34,509 bases of DNA, from NCBI GenBank assembly GCA_033763355.1, contig JANRKT010000187.1:1-34509 (forward strand), given 5' to 3'. Source of the stretch: JANRKT01 sp033763355. Its GTDB lineage: Bacteria; Bacteroidota; Bacteroidia; Chitinophagales; Chitinophagaceae. Positions 16,656-23,853 of the stretch are shown here, piece after piece; within the stretch, counting starts at the first letter, position 1, and each line of letters opens with the position of its first letter. The notes under the pieces were generated by a model. It was not told the DNA's origin, did not search any database, and saw only the letters and a program-made list of their open reading frames with translations. The translations under genes and the position numbers were made by a program.

Positions 16656-17636
16656 TTATAATGCGGGTAAACTGATAATAAAAATACTGCCAGACGGGAT
16701 ATTATTCATGACAGTGATATTTCCTTTATGATCATTTATAATTTTTTTACTGAGGTAAAGGCCCAGCCCTGTTCCTTTGGTTTGCCTGGTATTTTCAGCG
16801 CCTACACGGTAAAACTTATCAAACACCTTTGATTTTTCTGCATCTGCAATTCCTGTTCCCTCATCTCTTACTTCAAAGAGATGGTTCCTGGGGCCTGATA
16901 CAAGCCTGAGCTTTACAGTTTTTTCTTTCGGCGAATATTTAAGCGCATTTTCTATGAGGTTATTCATTGCGAGTTGTAATAAAAACCTGTCTGCAAAAAG
17001 CCGGATATTATCCTCTATTTCGGCTTCAAAGATCCTCCCTGGAAAACGGCTTCGGAAATCATCAACAGTATTTTTTGCCAGTTCGCTCCAGTTACATTCT
17101 TCCTTTGTTGTGCTGTAACCGCCACTTTCCATTTGCGAAACCAGCAGGATGTTGTTGCAAAGGTCATTCAGCCGGTTGGTTTCCTGCAGGGTATTCTGAA
17201 TTAATTTATCCTGCTGTGTTTCTTCCAGTTTTCTTTTTCTCAGTGTCTCAAGGTTCAGCCTGGCAACAGCAATGGGTGTTTTCAGTTCATGTGTAATGGC
17301 CATCATAAAATTTTGTTGCTGCGCTGTAAGCTTTATTTGTTTGCGTACAGCCCTGTAAACAAAAACGGCGCCTACCAGTATCAGCAACATGAAAGTGGCC
17401 CCTTCGCCAATGTATTGTGTTTCTTTTCTTTTTCTTTCTTCGTTAATCAGTTTCTCTTTTGCCTTATAAAGCGGGTCGCCGGTTTTCAGGTCATTCAGCC
17501 TGTAATTTGTCATTTGAAGGTTCTGCTGCCACAAAGCAATAAACCACCAAACCAGTGCAGCAAGAATGTACACCAGTAAAAACCAGTAAACAATGGTGAT
17601 GATCTCTAACCTTTTTTGTTTGTAAAGATTAGCCAT
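16656..17636 (-). CDS. Sensor histidine kinase
   Basis: 326 residues. Two membrane helices at about 11-37 and 80-96 flank a short periplasmic loop of about 40 residues. The H box is MAITHELKTPIAV with His116. The ATPase part has an N box in NNLIENALKYSP, G1 in VRDEGTGIAD, an F box in FDKFYRVG and G2 in GTGLGLYLSKKI. There is no PAS or HAMP domain, so sensing is through the small loop or the membrane. Its start codon overlaps the stop of gldH by one base (TAATG), and the response regulator follows after 3 bp. The three genes therefore look like one translationally coupled unit. Confidence 0.94.
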   Translation of the reverse strand: MANLYKQKRLEIITIVYWFLLVYILAALVWWFIALWQQNLQMTNYRLNDLKTGDPLYKAKEKLINEERKRKETQYIGEGATFMLLILVGAVFVYRAVRKQIKLTAQQQNFMMAITHELKTPIAVARLNLETLRKRKLEETQQDKLIQNTLQETNRLNDLCNNILLVSQMESGGYSTTKEECNWSELAKNTVDDFRSRFPGRIFEAEIEDNIRLFADRFLLQLAMNNLIENALKYSPKEKTVKLRLVSGPRNHLFEVRDEGTGIADAEKSKVFDKFYRVGAENTRQTKGTGLGLYLSKKIINDHKGNITVMNNIPSGSIFIISLPAL

Positions 17637-18109
17637 TATTGTTTCACTTTTTCCAGCCGCAGGCCCACATTCATTACATGGCGGAGCGGGTTTTCCCGCA
17701 TCACATGTTCAATACTTACAGTGTAGTTACCAGGCTGTTTAAATTTTGCCGGCCGGCTGTTGAGTAATATCCTGTGTTCATAAATATCATCCATGCCCCT
17801 TCCCAGCCATTCATTTTGCGAAGCAAGTGGAAGGTCGAATTGTTGTGTAGATAAAGCTGAATCCCCCGGGGCTTTGCTGCTGATTTTTACCCAGATGTTG
17901 TTAAAGCCATAAGCTTCGGTATGTCTCAACACGAGGTAAATGTTATACCAGGAAGCAGTATCTGAAATGTTGAATTGTATAGCAGGTTTATAGGTATAAT
18001 CCCACTGGTATTTGGGAATAGCCACATTTTTCTCAAACAGGTCAGCTGTATTGCAGGAATGTATTGTGAGCAGGTAAACCGGGGCAAGAAGTAAAAAGTA
18101 TTTTTTCAA
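17636..18109 (-). CDS. gldH: Gliding motility lipoprotein GldH
   Basis: 157 residues from a TTG at 18109, giving the signal MKKYFLLLAPVYLLTIHSC with the acylated cysteine followed by NTADLFEKN. An upstream in-frame TTG at 18127 is possible, but it overlaps the -7 promoter element, so transcripts from that promoter could not use it. The mature part has GldH features: VAIPKYQWDY, ADTASWYNIY-like DTASWYNIYLVLRHT, and YTVSIEHVMRENPL near the end. GldH is an outer-membrane-associated lipoprotein needed for gliding and protein secretion in Flavobacterium johnsoniae, and its homologues occur widely in Bacteroidota including non-gliders. The gene overlaps the histidine kinase start by one base. Confidence 0.85.
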   Translation of the reverse strand: MKKYFLLLAPVYLLTIHSCNTADLFEKNVAIPKYQWDYTYKPAIQFNISDTASWYNIYLVLRHTEAYGFNNIWVKISSKAPGDSALSTQQFDLPLASQNEWLGRGMDDIYEHRILLNSRPAKFKQPGNYTVSIEHVMRENPLRHVMNVGLRLEKVKQ

Positions 18110-18124
18110 AACTTGTGGTTTTTG

Positions 18125-18132
18125 CAAAAATA
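18125..18132 (-). promoter_or_regulatory. -7 promoter element of gldH
   Basis: Reads TATTTTTG on the minus strand, an exact TAnnTTTG match, in the 36-54 bp between yicC and gldH. Transcription would begin near 18119, about 10 bases before the TTG at 18109. This gives gldH and the two-component genes their own promoter apart from yicC. Confidence 0.5.
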
Positions 18133-18163
18133 AATGATGAACAGGTAACTTCAGAATATAGTG

Positions 18164-19039
18164 CTAAAGAACATTCAGCACCTGTTCCTTTGCTTTTTCC
18201 AGTTCATCTTTCATCATTACCACGCATTTTTGTATGCCGGCATCATATGCTTTGGCGCCGGTGGTATTGATTTCTCTGCCGATTTCCTGAAGCACAAAAG
18301 AAAGCTTTTTGCCTTTGGCTTCTTCGGGTTCGTTTAAAAGGCTTTTAAAATAATCGCAATGGTTTTTCAGCCTTACCTGTTCTTCGCTGATGTCAATCTT
18401 TTCTATATAATAAATCAGTTCCTGTTCAAGCCGGTTGCCGTCAATTTTATCTTTAGCAATGTTATCATCAAGGAGTTTTTTCATGTTGTCCCTTATTTTC
18501 TGGCGGCGTGCCGGTTCCAGTTTCACTATTTCTTCTTCCTGCCGGCGGATATTTTCAATCCTCAGCAATAAATCTTTTTCCAGTGCAGCGCCTTCATCAA
18601 TACGGTGTGCATTGATGTCATTAATTGCAGCCTGAAGTATTTTTTTAAACCCATGCCATTCCTCTTCTGCCAGCATTTCTGTTGACGGTACAATTACCTC
18701 GGGCAGCTTTAAGAGTGAGCTGAGTATATGGGTCGGGTCAAGTTTAAGGGAGGTTGATAGTTCAGCCAATGGCTGGTAATAAGCCCTTGCAAGCTCTGTA
18801 TTAATGGTAACAGGACGTGTTGCGCCGTTTTGTTTTAATGTAATGGAACATTCTATGCTGCCGCGGATTAATTTTTCAGCCAGCAGGTTGCGGATGTCAA
18901 ACTCATACGGTTTTAAAAGCGGAGGCTGTTTCAGCAGTAATTCAAACTGTTTTCCGTTCAGCGATCTTATCTCTACCAGAAAAGTTTTATCTCCTGTTGT
19001 TTGTTCAGCTCTTCCAAAACCTGTCATGGATTTCAGCAT
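18164..19039 (-). CDS. YicC/YloC family endoribonuclease
   Basis: 291 residues, the normal length for this family. It starts with the signature MLKSMTGFGRAE and has EIRSLNGKQFELLLKQP. The C-terminal half holds RQKIRDNMKKLLDD, GNRLEQELIYYIEKIDISEE and FVLQEIGREINTTGAKA, which are highly conserved. YicC of Escherichia coli is an endoribonuclease implicated in decay of the small RNA RyhB, and YloC of Bacillus takes part in mRNA turnover. The second in-frame ATG (residue 5) is an alternative start. A possible small RNA lies about 170-250 bp upstream on the same strand. Confidence 0.94.
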   Translation of the reverse strand: MLKSMTGFGRAEQTTGDKTFLVEIRSLNGKQFELLLKQPPLLKPYEFDIRNLLAEKLIRGSIECSITLKQNGATRPVTINTELARAYYQPLAELSTSLKLDPTHILSSLLKLPEVIVPSTEMLAEEEWHGFKKILQAAINDINAHRIDEGAALEKDLLLRIENIRRQEEEIVKLEPARRQKIRDNMKKLLDDNIAKDKIDGNRLEQELIYYIEKIDISEEQVRLKNHCDYFKSLLNEPEEAKGKKLSFVLQEIGREINTTGAKAYDAGIQKCVVMMKDELEKAKEQVLNVL

Positions 19040-19060
19040 GGGGATATATTATATTTTATG

Positions 19061-19068
19061 CAAAGTAA
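19061..19068 (-). promoter_or_regulatory. Possible -7 element of yicC
   Basis: TTACTTTG on the minus strand differs from TAnnTTTG at one base and lies 21 bp before the yicC ATG. No -33 element was found. Confidence 0.3.
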
Positions 19069-19203
19069 GGGAAATCGGCCGCTATTGGCCATTTGTGCTG
19101 GATAACATCAGCATCTTAATTGTATTTGTATTGCTTGATAGAATATTTTTAAATGAAGCATAACAAGGTTTCAATAAGAAATGCAGGCGCTGATGTTGGT
19201 TAT

Positions 19204-19237
19204 AAAACTAAAAATCCCCCCGGAGAAACCGGGGGGA
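19204..19237 (-). terminator. Strong Rho-independent terminator on the minus strand
   Basis: A 9-bp stem of TCCCCCCGG with CCGGGGGGA (19215-19223 and 19229-19237) around a 5-base loop. On the minus strand it is followed directly by five T, then AG and four T. On the plus strand no T-run follows, so the direction is minus. No minus-strand protein gene lies between it and 20701. It therefore ends either a small RNA from 19240-19300 or antisense read-through across lpxD. Confidence 0.75.
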
Positions 19238-19285
19238 CTCATTATATGGATGGGTTAGTAAGTAAAGGGAATAGAATTCCCTCCA
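19204..19285 (-). ncRNA. Candidate small RNA ending in a terminator
   Basis: Read on the minus strand, the segment starts with a hairpin (7-bp stem AGGGAAT / ATTCCCT, 19266-19282, loop of three). A single-stranded pyrimidine- and A-rich linker of about 28 bases follows, and the end is the strong terminator at 19204-19237. This three-part layout of about 80 bases is typical of bacterial small RNAs. Upstream on the minus strand TAATATTG, one base off TAnnTTTG, is a possible -7 element, with no clear -33. No known RNA family was recognised. Confidence 0.4.
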
Positions 19286-19307
19286 CAATATTAGAATAAA
19301 TTTTATG

Positions 19308-19350
19308 ATGTGAAAAAAAATATTTCAAAAATTTTATTCACATTTTTTTT
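19308..19350 (+). repeat. AT-rich inverted repeat with T-run
   Basis: ATGTGAA (19308-19314) pairs with TTCACAT (19337-19343), with further A/T pairing inside, and eight T follow (19343-19350). It could be a weak plus-strand terminator or a binding site upstream of the candidate small RNA. Confidence 0.4.
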
Positions 19351-19716
19351 AATGCTGTGGATTATGTAAAACAAAATACGGAAGCTTTAACCATGTGTTC
19401 AGTGGTATCACAAAAAAACTACACTTGTTTTATCAGAATGAAATGATGCTGATAGCAAATGCATCTCCTGTAATGCAGTATTCGCAGGTATTTCAGGATG
19501 CCGGTGCAGTTGCTTATAAAAGGAAAGCACAAAAGATAATGATGTTTTTTATAAAATGGTTAAGTGCATGAGTAATTAACATTTCTGACGGCTTATATGA
19601 AATGCCTGAAAAAACGAGTTAAATAATTAAAAAAGAGTATTTCTGCGTGTTTAATGCGCCAGTCCCTGGTTTTATAACCATTTAATATTACCCCCGTTTT
19701 AAAGTATCAGGCATCT

Positions 19717-19724
19717 TAACTTTG
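19717..19724 (+). promoter_or_regulatory. -7 promoter element of the lpxD-like gene
   Basis: TAACTTTG matches TAnnTTTG exactly, 22 bp before the ATG at 19747; transcription would start near 19730. Confidence 0.55.
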
Positions 19725-19746
19725 CCAACTAAACACACAAAGCAGT

Positions 19747-20694
19747 ATGAAATTTCCTTCACCTGTATCATTAAAATGGGTTGCAGACCTGATTGGCGCA
19801 GAGTTATACGGGAACAGTGAAAGTTTTGCAACGGGCATTAACGAAATACATAAAGTTGAAAGAGGCGACCTTGTTTTTGTTGATCATCCCAAATATTACG
19901 ATAAATGCTTGCAGTCTGATGCAAGTTTTATCATCATCAACCAGAAAACGGATTATCCTGAAGGGAAAGCTTTGCTGGTAGTGAAAGAACCCTTTGAAGC
20001 ATACCAGAAAATTGTAAAACATTTCCGGCCGTTTGAACCGGCTGTTAAAATGATCAGTGATTCGGCGGTTATAGGTGAAGGGACTTATATATATCCCGGC
20101 GTTTATATCGGTCATCATGTTACCGTTGGAAAAAACAGTATGGTGTATCCCAATGTTACCATACTTGATCATTGCGTAATAGGTGATAATGTAATTATAC
20201 AATCAGGAACAGTTATTGGCTCCGACGCTTTTTATTACAATACAAAAAAGGACAGGGAACTTTGGTATAAAAAAATGGAGAGCTGCGGCAGGGTGGTAAT
20301 TGAAGACAACGTTGAAATCGGGGCCGGCTGCACCATTGACAGGGGAGTAAGCCATGATACCATTATTGGCAAAGGAACCAAAATTGATAACCTTGTTCAT
20401 ATTGGGCATGATACGGTAACCGGGAGGAATTGTTTGTTTGCAGGGCAGGTGGGTATTGCAGGCGCAGTAAATATTGAAGATGGTGTAGTGCTATGGGGGC
20501 AGGTAGGCGTGAGCAAAACACTTACTATAGGAACAAATGCAGTGGTGCTTGCGCAAAGCGGCATCCCATCAAGCCTTGAGGGCGGTAAAACTTATTTTGG
20601 TTATCCTGCTGAAGATGCTTCTATTAAACGCAGGGAAATTGTATGGATTAAACGCATTCCGGAAATATGGGAAAAGCTTAAGAAATTGTCTTAA
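19747..20694 (+). CDS. lpxD: UDP-3-O-(3-hydroxyacyl)glucosamine N-acyltransferase (LpxD family)
   Basis: 315 residues. The N-terminal uridine-binding domain (about 1-100) is followed by a left-handed beta helix of hexapeptide repeats (about 100-290; VIGEGTYIYPGVYIG, VIIQSGTVIGSDAF, VEIGAGCTIDRG). His221 in NLVHIGHD corresponds to the catalytic histidine of LpxD. The enzyme adds the second 3-hydroxyacyl chain in lipid A synthesis. The helical tail is shorter than in Escherichia coli LpxD (341 residues). The other lipid A genes (lpxC/fabZ, lpxA) are not adjacent. Bacteroidota often carry a second LpxD-like acyltransferase, so this may be that paralogue rather than the main enzyme. It converges with the next gene with 6 bp between stops. 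Confidence 0.85.
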   Translation: MKFPSPVSLKWVADLIGAELYGNSESFATGINEIHKVERGDLVFVDHPKYYDKCLQSDASFIIINQKTDYPEGKALLVVKEPFEAYQKIVKHFRPFEPAVKMISDSAVIGEGTYIYPGVYIGHHVTVGKNSMVYPNVTILDHCVIGDNVIIQSGTVIGSDAFYYNTKKDRELWYKKMESCGRVVIEDNVEIGAGCTIDRGVSHDTIIGKGTKIDNLVHIGHDTVTGRNCLFAGQVGIAGAVNIEDGVVLWGQVGVSKTLTIGTNAVVLAQSGIPSSLEGGKTYFGYPAEDASIKRREIVWIKRIPEIWEKLKKLS

Positions 20695-20700
20695 ATAAAA

Positions 20701-21777
20701 TCAGTCCTGCGGTTCATAATTGTATGGCAGAAAATCAGCAATTTTCTCCCAGCCCCAGTAACCCAGGCTGATGATGTCTTTCTGTTCATAAAAATAACCA
20801 TTCTCTTCAATCACAATCGGGTCAGATAAATCAAGCAATGAAACCTGTACGGTTGTATTCAAATCCAGCTTCTGGAAACTGAGGTATTCTTTTTCGGGCT
20901 TTTCCTGTGCGTACACAATGCGCAGCTTGCCCGGAAAAGCCAGTTCAATATCGTTTTCATTTACAATATTGAAATAAGAGGAATCGTAAGGGTTATAAAC
21001 CGGTTTGGTTTTGTTTGTTTTGGCATCCACCAGTTCAATTTTATAACTGTTATCGCCTAATGTACTGTCGTAATAGCAGCGCATAAAATGCAATAATGAA
21101 CCATAGTATGCTTTTTCCCTGTTTACTTTCCATGCAGCGGCCTGGTCTGCACTTCCCTGCAACTCTTCAAAAAAAGGATAACCCGTGTATTGTGTAACCC
21201 CCGACCCGTATTCGTGGGTAAATGAATCAAGCTGGTAACGGATTTTATAACCCAAAGCATTGTTGGTGATGATTACATCTTCTTTGGCAGTAATTTTTAA
21301 ACGGTTCCTTTTTTTACTGAAGAAAAATTTTATGGCTTCGGGGTTTTCAATTTTGCAGGAAGTGCTGTTAACACTCATGCCGATAAAGTTGTCAATAAAA
21401 AACTTTCCGTATTTGTTCCACCCGTCTTTTACTTCATTGCTTACCTGTATGGAAACTTCTTCAAGGCTTTTTTCTTTCTGCTTCAGTTCAAAGTTCATCG
21501 CCTTTACATTTTCCATGCTGTTGCTGATGCGTATGCTTTGTGTTTCGTAGCCTGTAAAGGAGATAACAAGATCATACCCGCCGTTATTAAGCCACATGGT
21601 AAATTCACCACTGGCATTGGTTACTGTTCCCAATGTGGTGTTCTGGCAAAATACCGATGCGCCTGTGAGCGGTTGTTTGGAAACCTGGTCAACAATTTTA
21701 CCTGCAACCTGGAAAGTTTGGGCAATGCCGGAATAAACAAGTAAAAAACCTGTAAGGATCAAGATGATTTTTTTCAT
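20701..21777 (-). CDS. Secreted protein with carboxypeptidase-like regulatory (CarbopepD_reg) domain
   Basis: 358 residues from the ATG at 21777, which gives a clean signal peptide (MKKIILILTGFLLVYSGIAQ). An ATG five codons upstream (21792) is an alternative. Residues about 22-105 form the carboxypeptidase-regulatory-like beta domain seen at the start of many Bacteroidota surface proteins: VAGKIVDQVSKQPLTGASVF, then GTVTNASGEFTMWL, then VISFTGYETQSIRIS. The remaining about 250 residues are rich in aromatic and charged residues and have no TonB plug or barrel. This class is common as outer-membrane-associated proteins of unknown role. No more precise function can be given. Confidence 0.8.
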   Translation of the reverse strand: MKKIILILTGFLLVYSGIAQTFQVAGKIVDQVSKQPLTGASVFCQNTTLGTVTNASGEFTMWLNNGGYDLVISFTGYETQSIRISNSMENVKAMNFELKQKEKSLEEVSIQVSNEVKDGWNKYGKFFIDNFIGMSVNSTSCKIENPEAIKFFFSKKRNRLKITAKEDVIITNNALGYKIRYQLDSFTHEYGSGVTQYTGYPFFEELQGSADQAAAWKVNREKAYYGSLLHFMRCYYDSTLGDNSYKIELVDAKTNKTKPVYNPYDSSYFNIVNENDIELAFPGKLRIVYAQEKPEKEYLSFQKLDLNTTVQVSLLDLSDPIVIEENGYFYEQKDIISLGYWGWEKIADFLPYNYEPQD

Positions 21778-21828
21778 GCTGAAAGGATTCATGTGTTATA
21801 ACCAGTCCTTTCATGCAAATATTGTGCA

Positions 21829-22833
21829 CTACCCGTTAAGTTTGGCCAAATATTGATGGCAATAATTGTTTATGGTTTCTTCCAAAGGCCTGAAACTGAA
21901 AGCGGGAAGGAATTTTTTGAGTTTGCTGTTATCGAAGAAAACTTTAAGCTGTGCCGTTTCCGCACTTTCTTTTGTAAGGAACGGATCTGTACCGGCAATG
22001 GCATTCTTAATTTTTTCAAAACGCCATACCAGCGAAGCAAGAAAAGGGTTTACAGGGCGATGGGGCGGTTTTTTGCCAAATGCGTTTGCCATAGCTGTAA
22101 AAACTTCCCTGAATGTGCGGTTTTCTGCGCTGATTATAAAACGTTCTTCAGTGATGTTGCTTTCCATTAAATCAATCATCACATGGGCCACATCTTCAGC
22201 ATCCACAAAACCGGTAACACCTTCTGCATACCACGGAAATTCTTTGTAAGCATTTTTAAACATGGCTGCTGAACTATTGTTCCAGTCGCCCACGCCAAGA
22301 ATAACAGTGGGGTTTACAATTACGGCATCCAGCCCTTCGCTGATTCCCCTCCACACTTCCAGCTCTGCAAGAAATTTGCTCCGGCCATAATTGGAATTGT
22401 TGCTTTCCTCATCCCATTTTGCTTCTTCTGTTACCACCATGTTGTGCCGCTTTCTGCCCAATGCAGAAACAGAACTTACATGCAGCAGTTTTTTTACATT
22501 ACAGTTTAATGCTGCATTCACCACGTTGGCTGTTCCTTCTTTATTTACTTTTAAAAGTTCATTTCTTTTTTTGGGGTTAAAGGAAACCATCCCGGCGCAG
22601 TGATATACTTTTTTACAATCCTGCATCATTTCTTCCAGCAGGCCGGTATCAAAAACATCACCTTTTACCCAGTTTATTTTTTTTGTTTCCTCTTCAGACA
22701 GCAATGATGAATAATGGCTCCTGTACAGTGCAGCAACATCCTCATTGCGTTGCAGCAATGCACGCAGCAAATAACCGCCCAGTAAACCGGAACCTCCGGT
22801 AACAAAAACCTTATCCCTGTCTTCCTTATTCAT
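21829..22833 (-). CDS. NAD(P)-dependent epimerase/dehydratase (extended SDR, dihydroflavonol reductase-like)
   Basis: 334 residues. The N-terminal Rossmann fold begins VFVTGGSGLLGGYLL (glycine motif TGGSGLLG). It is followed by VYHCAGMVSFNP, the serine in LHVSSVSALG and the catalytic pair NYGRSK (Tyr and Lys). NPTVILGVGDW and the GFVDAEDVAHVMIDLM segment are typical of the extended SDRs related to dihydroflavonol-4-reductase and NAD-dependent epimerases. It has no signal peptide and acts in the cytoplasm. The substrate is unknown; a sugar-nucleotide, aldehyde or sterol-like ketone are the usual options. It lies 51 bp upstream of the preceding surface-protein gene on the same strand. Confidence 0.88.
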   Translation of the reverse strand: MNKEDRDKVFVTGGSGLLGGYLLRALLQRNEDVAALYRSHYSSLLSEEETKKINWVKGDVFDTGLLEEMMQDCKKVYHCAGMVSFNPKKRNELLKVNKEGTANVVNAALNCNVKKLLHVSSVSALGRKRHNMVVTEEAKWDEESNNSNYGRSKFLAELEVWRGISEGLDAVIVNPTVILGVGDWNNSSAAMFKNAYKEFPWYAEGVTGFVDAEDVAHVMIDLMESNITEERFIISAENRTFREVFTAMANAFGKKPPHRPVNPFLASLVWRFEKIKNAIAGTDPFLTKESAETAQLKVFFDNSKLKKFLPAFSFRPLEETINNYCHQYLAKLNG

Positions 22834-22872
22834 TTTAAACTGATGTTTATTGTTAACCGGCCTGAGGGGCAG

Positions 22873-23775
22873 TTATTTTTTTAGTTTTAAAAAACGTGCG
22901 GCGTTATTGTAAAATATATTTTGTTTTTCTTCTTTAGTTAAAAAGGAGAGGCTGTTTAAGAAGTCAATGGATTTTTTAATGGCGTAAGGCCATCTCATCT
23001 GGTCAGAACCAAACATTACCCGGTCCAGGTAACCGGCTTGTTTAGCATTTCTCAAAAAATCAGTTACATACCTTTGTGTAAGCGGCTCCACCCACAACAT
23101 GGCGCCCAGGTCAGAATACAATTGGGGATAATATGCCATCAGCCTCAATGCATGTTCATGCCAGTCTTCACCTGAATGCATGATGTATATTCTCAGTTTG
23201 GGATATTTCACCAGCACATCTTCAATTAAATAAGGGTCGCCCAGCTTCAGCCTTGCTTTTGGCGACCATGAATAAGTTCCGCCCGGGTCACCGCCGCCGG
23301 TATGAACGGCCACAGGTATATCATACTTTTCACAAACCCTCAGGTAAGGCTGCCATATTGAATCGCTGAGGGTGGTGCCGGAATAATAAGCTCCCACTTC
23401 GCCTAAGATTTCAATTTTTCCTTCTTTGATCAGGCTTTCAAATTTTATACTGTCCATCCCGTCATCACCGGGATGATCAATGGAAATACCCCTGATGATG
23501 ATGTTGCTGCTGTCACGGGCTTTCCATTCATCAACACTTTTTACGGTGCCGCTTACCACAGCCTTAACAATATTGAATTTCTTTAAAGCCCGGTAAGTTT
23601 CCGCAAAATGCAACCGGGCATTGGCTGAACCACTGTTGCCATAATAGTCTTTTGCGGGCTGGCTGAAGTGTTCTTCAGCATAGGAATGCACATGCATATC
23701 AATAATCCTGGCCTGGCCGGTTACTGTATTGAATTGATACAGCAGGCCAAAAAATATAACCAGCCTTTTTTTCAT
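22873..23775 (-). CDS. Secreted amidohydrolase family protein (Amidohydro_2 TIM barrel)
   Basis: 300 residues with a signal peptide at about 1-20 (MKKRLVIFFGLLYQFNTVTG). Metal-site motifs of the amidohydrolase superfamily follow: IIDMHVHSYAEEHF (HxH), VAVHTGGGDPGG (His), YIMHSGEDWHEHA (His) and MFGSDQMRWP (Asp). Members of this group include decarboxylases and lactonases acting on aromatic or sugar-derived acids. Export to the periplasm suggests action on an incoming substrate, but none can be named. An exact TAnnTTTG promoter element lies just upstream, so it is probably transcribed independently of the dehydrogenase gene before it. Confidence 0.88.
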   Translation of the reverse strand: MKKRLVIFFGLLYQFNTVTGQARIIDMHVHSYAEEHFSQPAKDYYGNSGSANARLHFAETYRALKKFNIVKAVVSGTVKSVDEWKARDSSNIIIRGISIDHPGDDGMDSIKFESLIKEGKIEILGEVGAYYSGTTLSDSIWQPYLRVCEKYDIPVAVHTGGGDPGGTYSWSPKARLKLGDPYLIEDVLVKYPKLRIYIMHSGEDWHEHALRLMAYYPQLYSDLGAMLWVEPLTQRYVTDFLRNAKQAGYLDRVMFGSDQMRWPYAIKKSIDFLNSLSFLTKEEKQNIFYNNAARFLKLKK

Positions 23776-23815
23776 TATGATGGCTTTGTGATTGTGCGAA
23801 ACACACTTGATTTTT

Positions 23816-23823
23816 CAAATGTA
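23816..23823 (-). promoter_or_regulatory. -7 promoter element of the amidohydrolase gene
   Basis: TACATTTG on the minus strand, an exact TAnnTTTG match, 40 bp before the ATG at 23775 and just after the stop of the upstream gene (23854). Confidence 0.5.
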
Positions 23824-23853
23824 ATCAATAAACAAACTGTATGCGGCAACGCT

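Larger units (their letters stand above)
19040..19746. other. 707-bp intergenic region between yicC and lpxD
   Basis: Divergent promoters, a GC-rich hairpin with terminator features on the minus strand, a second small hairpin, and an AT-rich inverted repeat are listed separately. The middle part (about 19351-19700) has no convincing gene; a 42-codon open frame at 19443-19571 has no recognised similarity. Confidence 0.6.
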
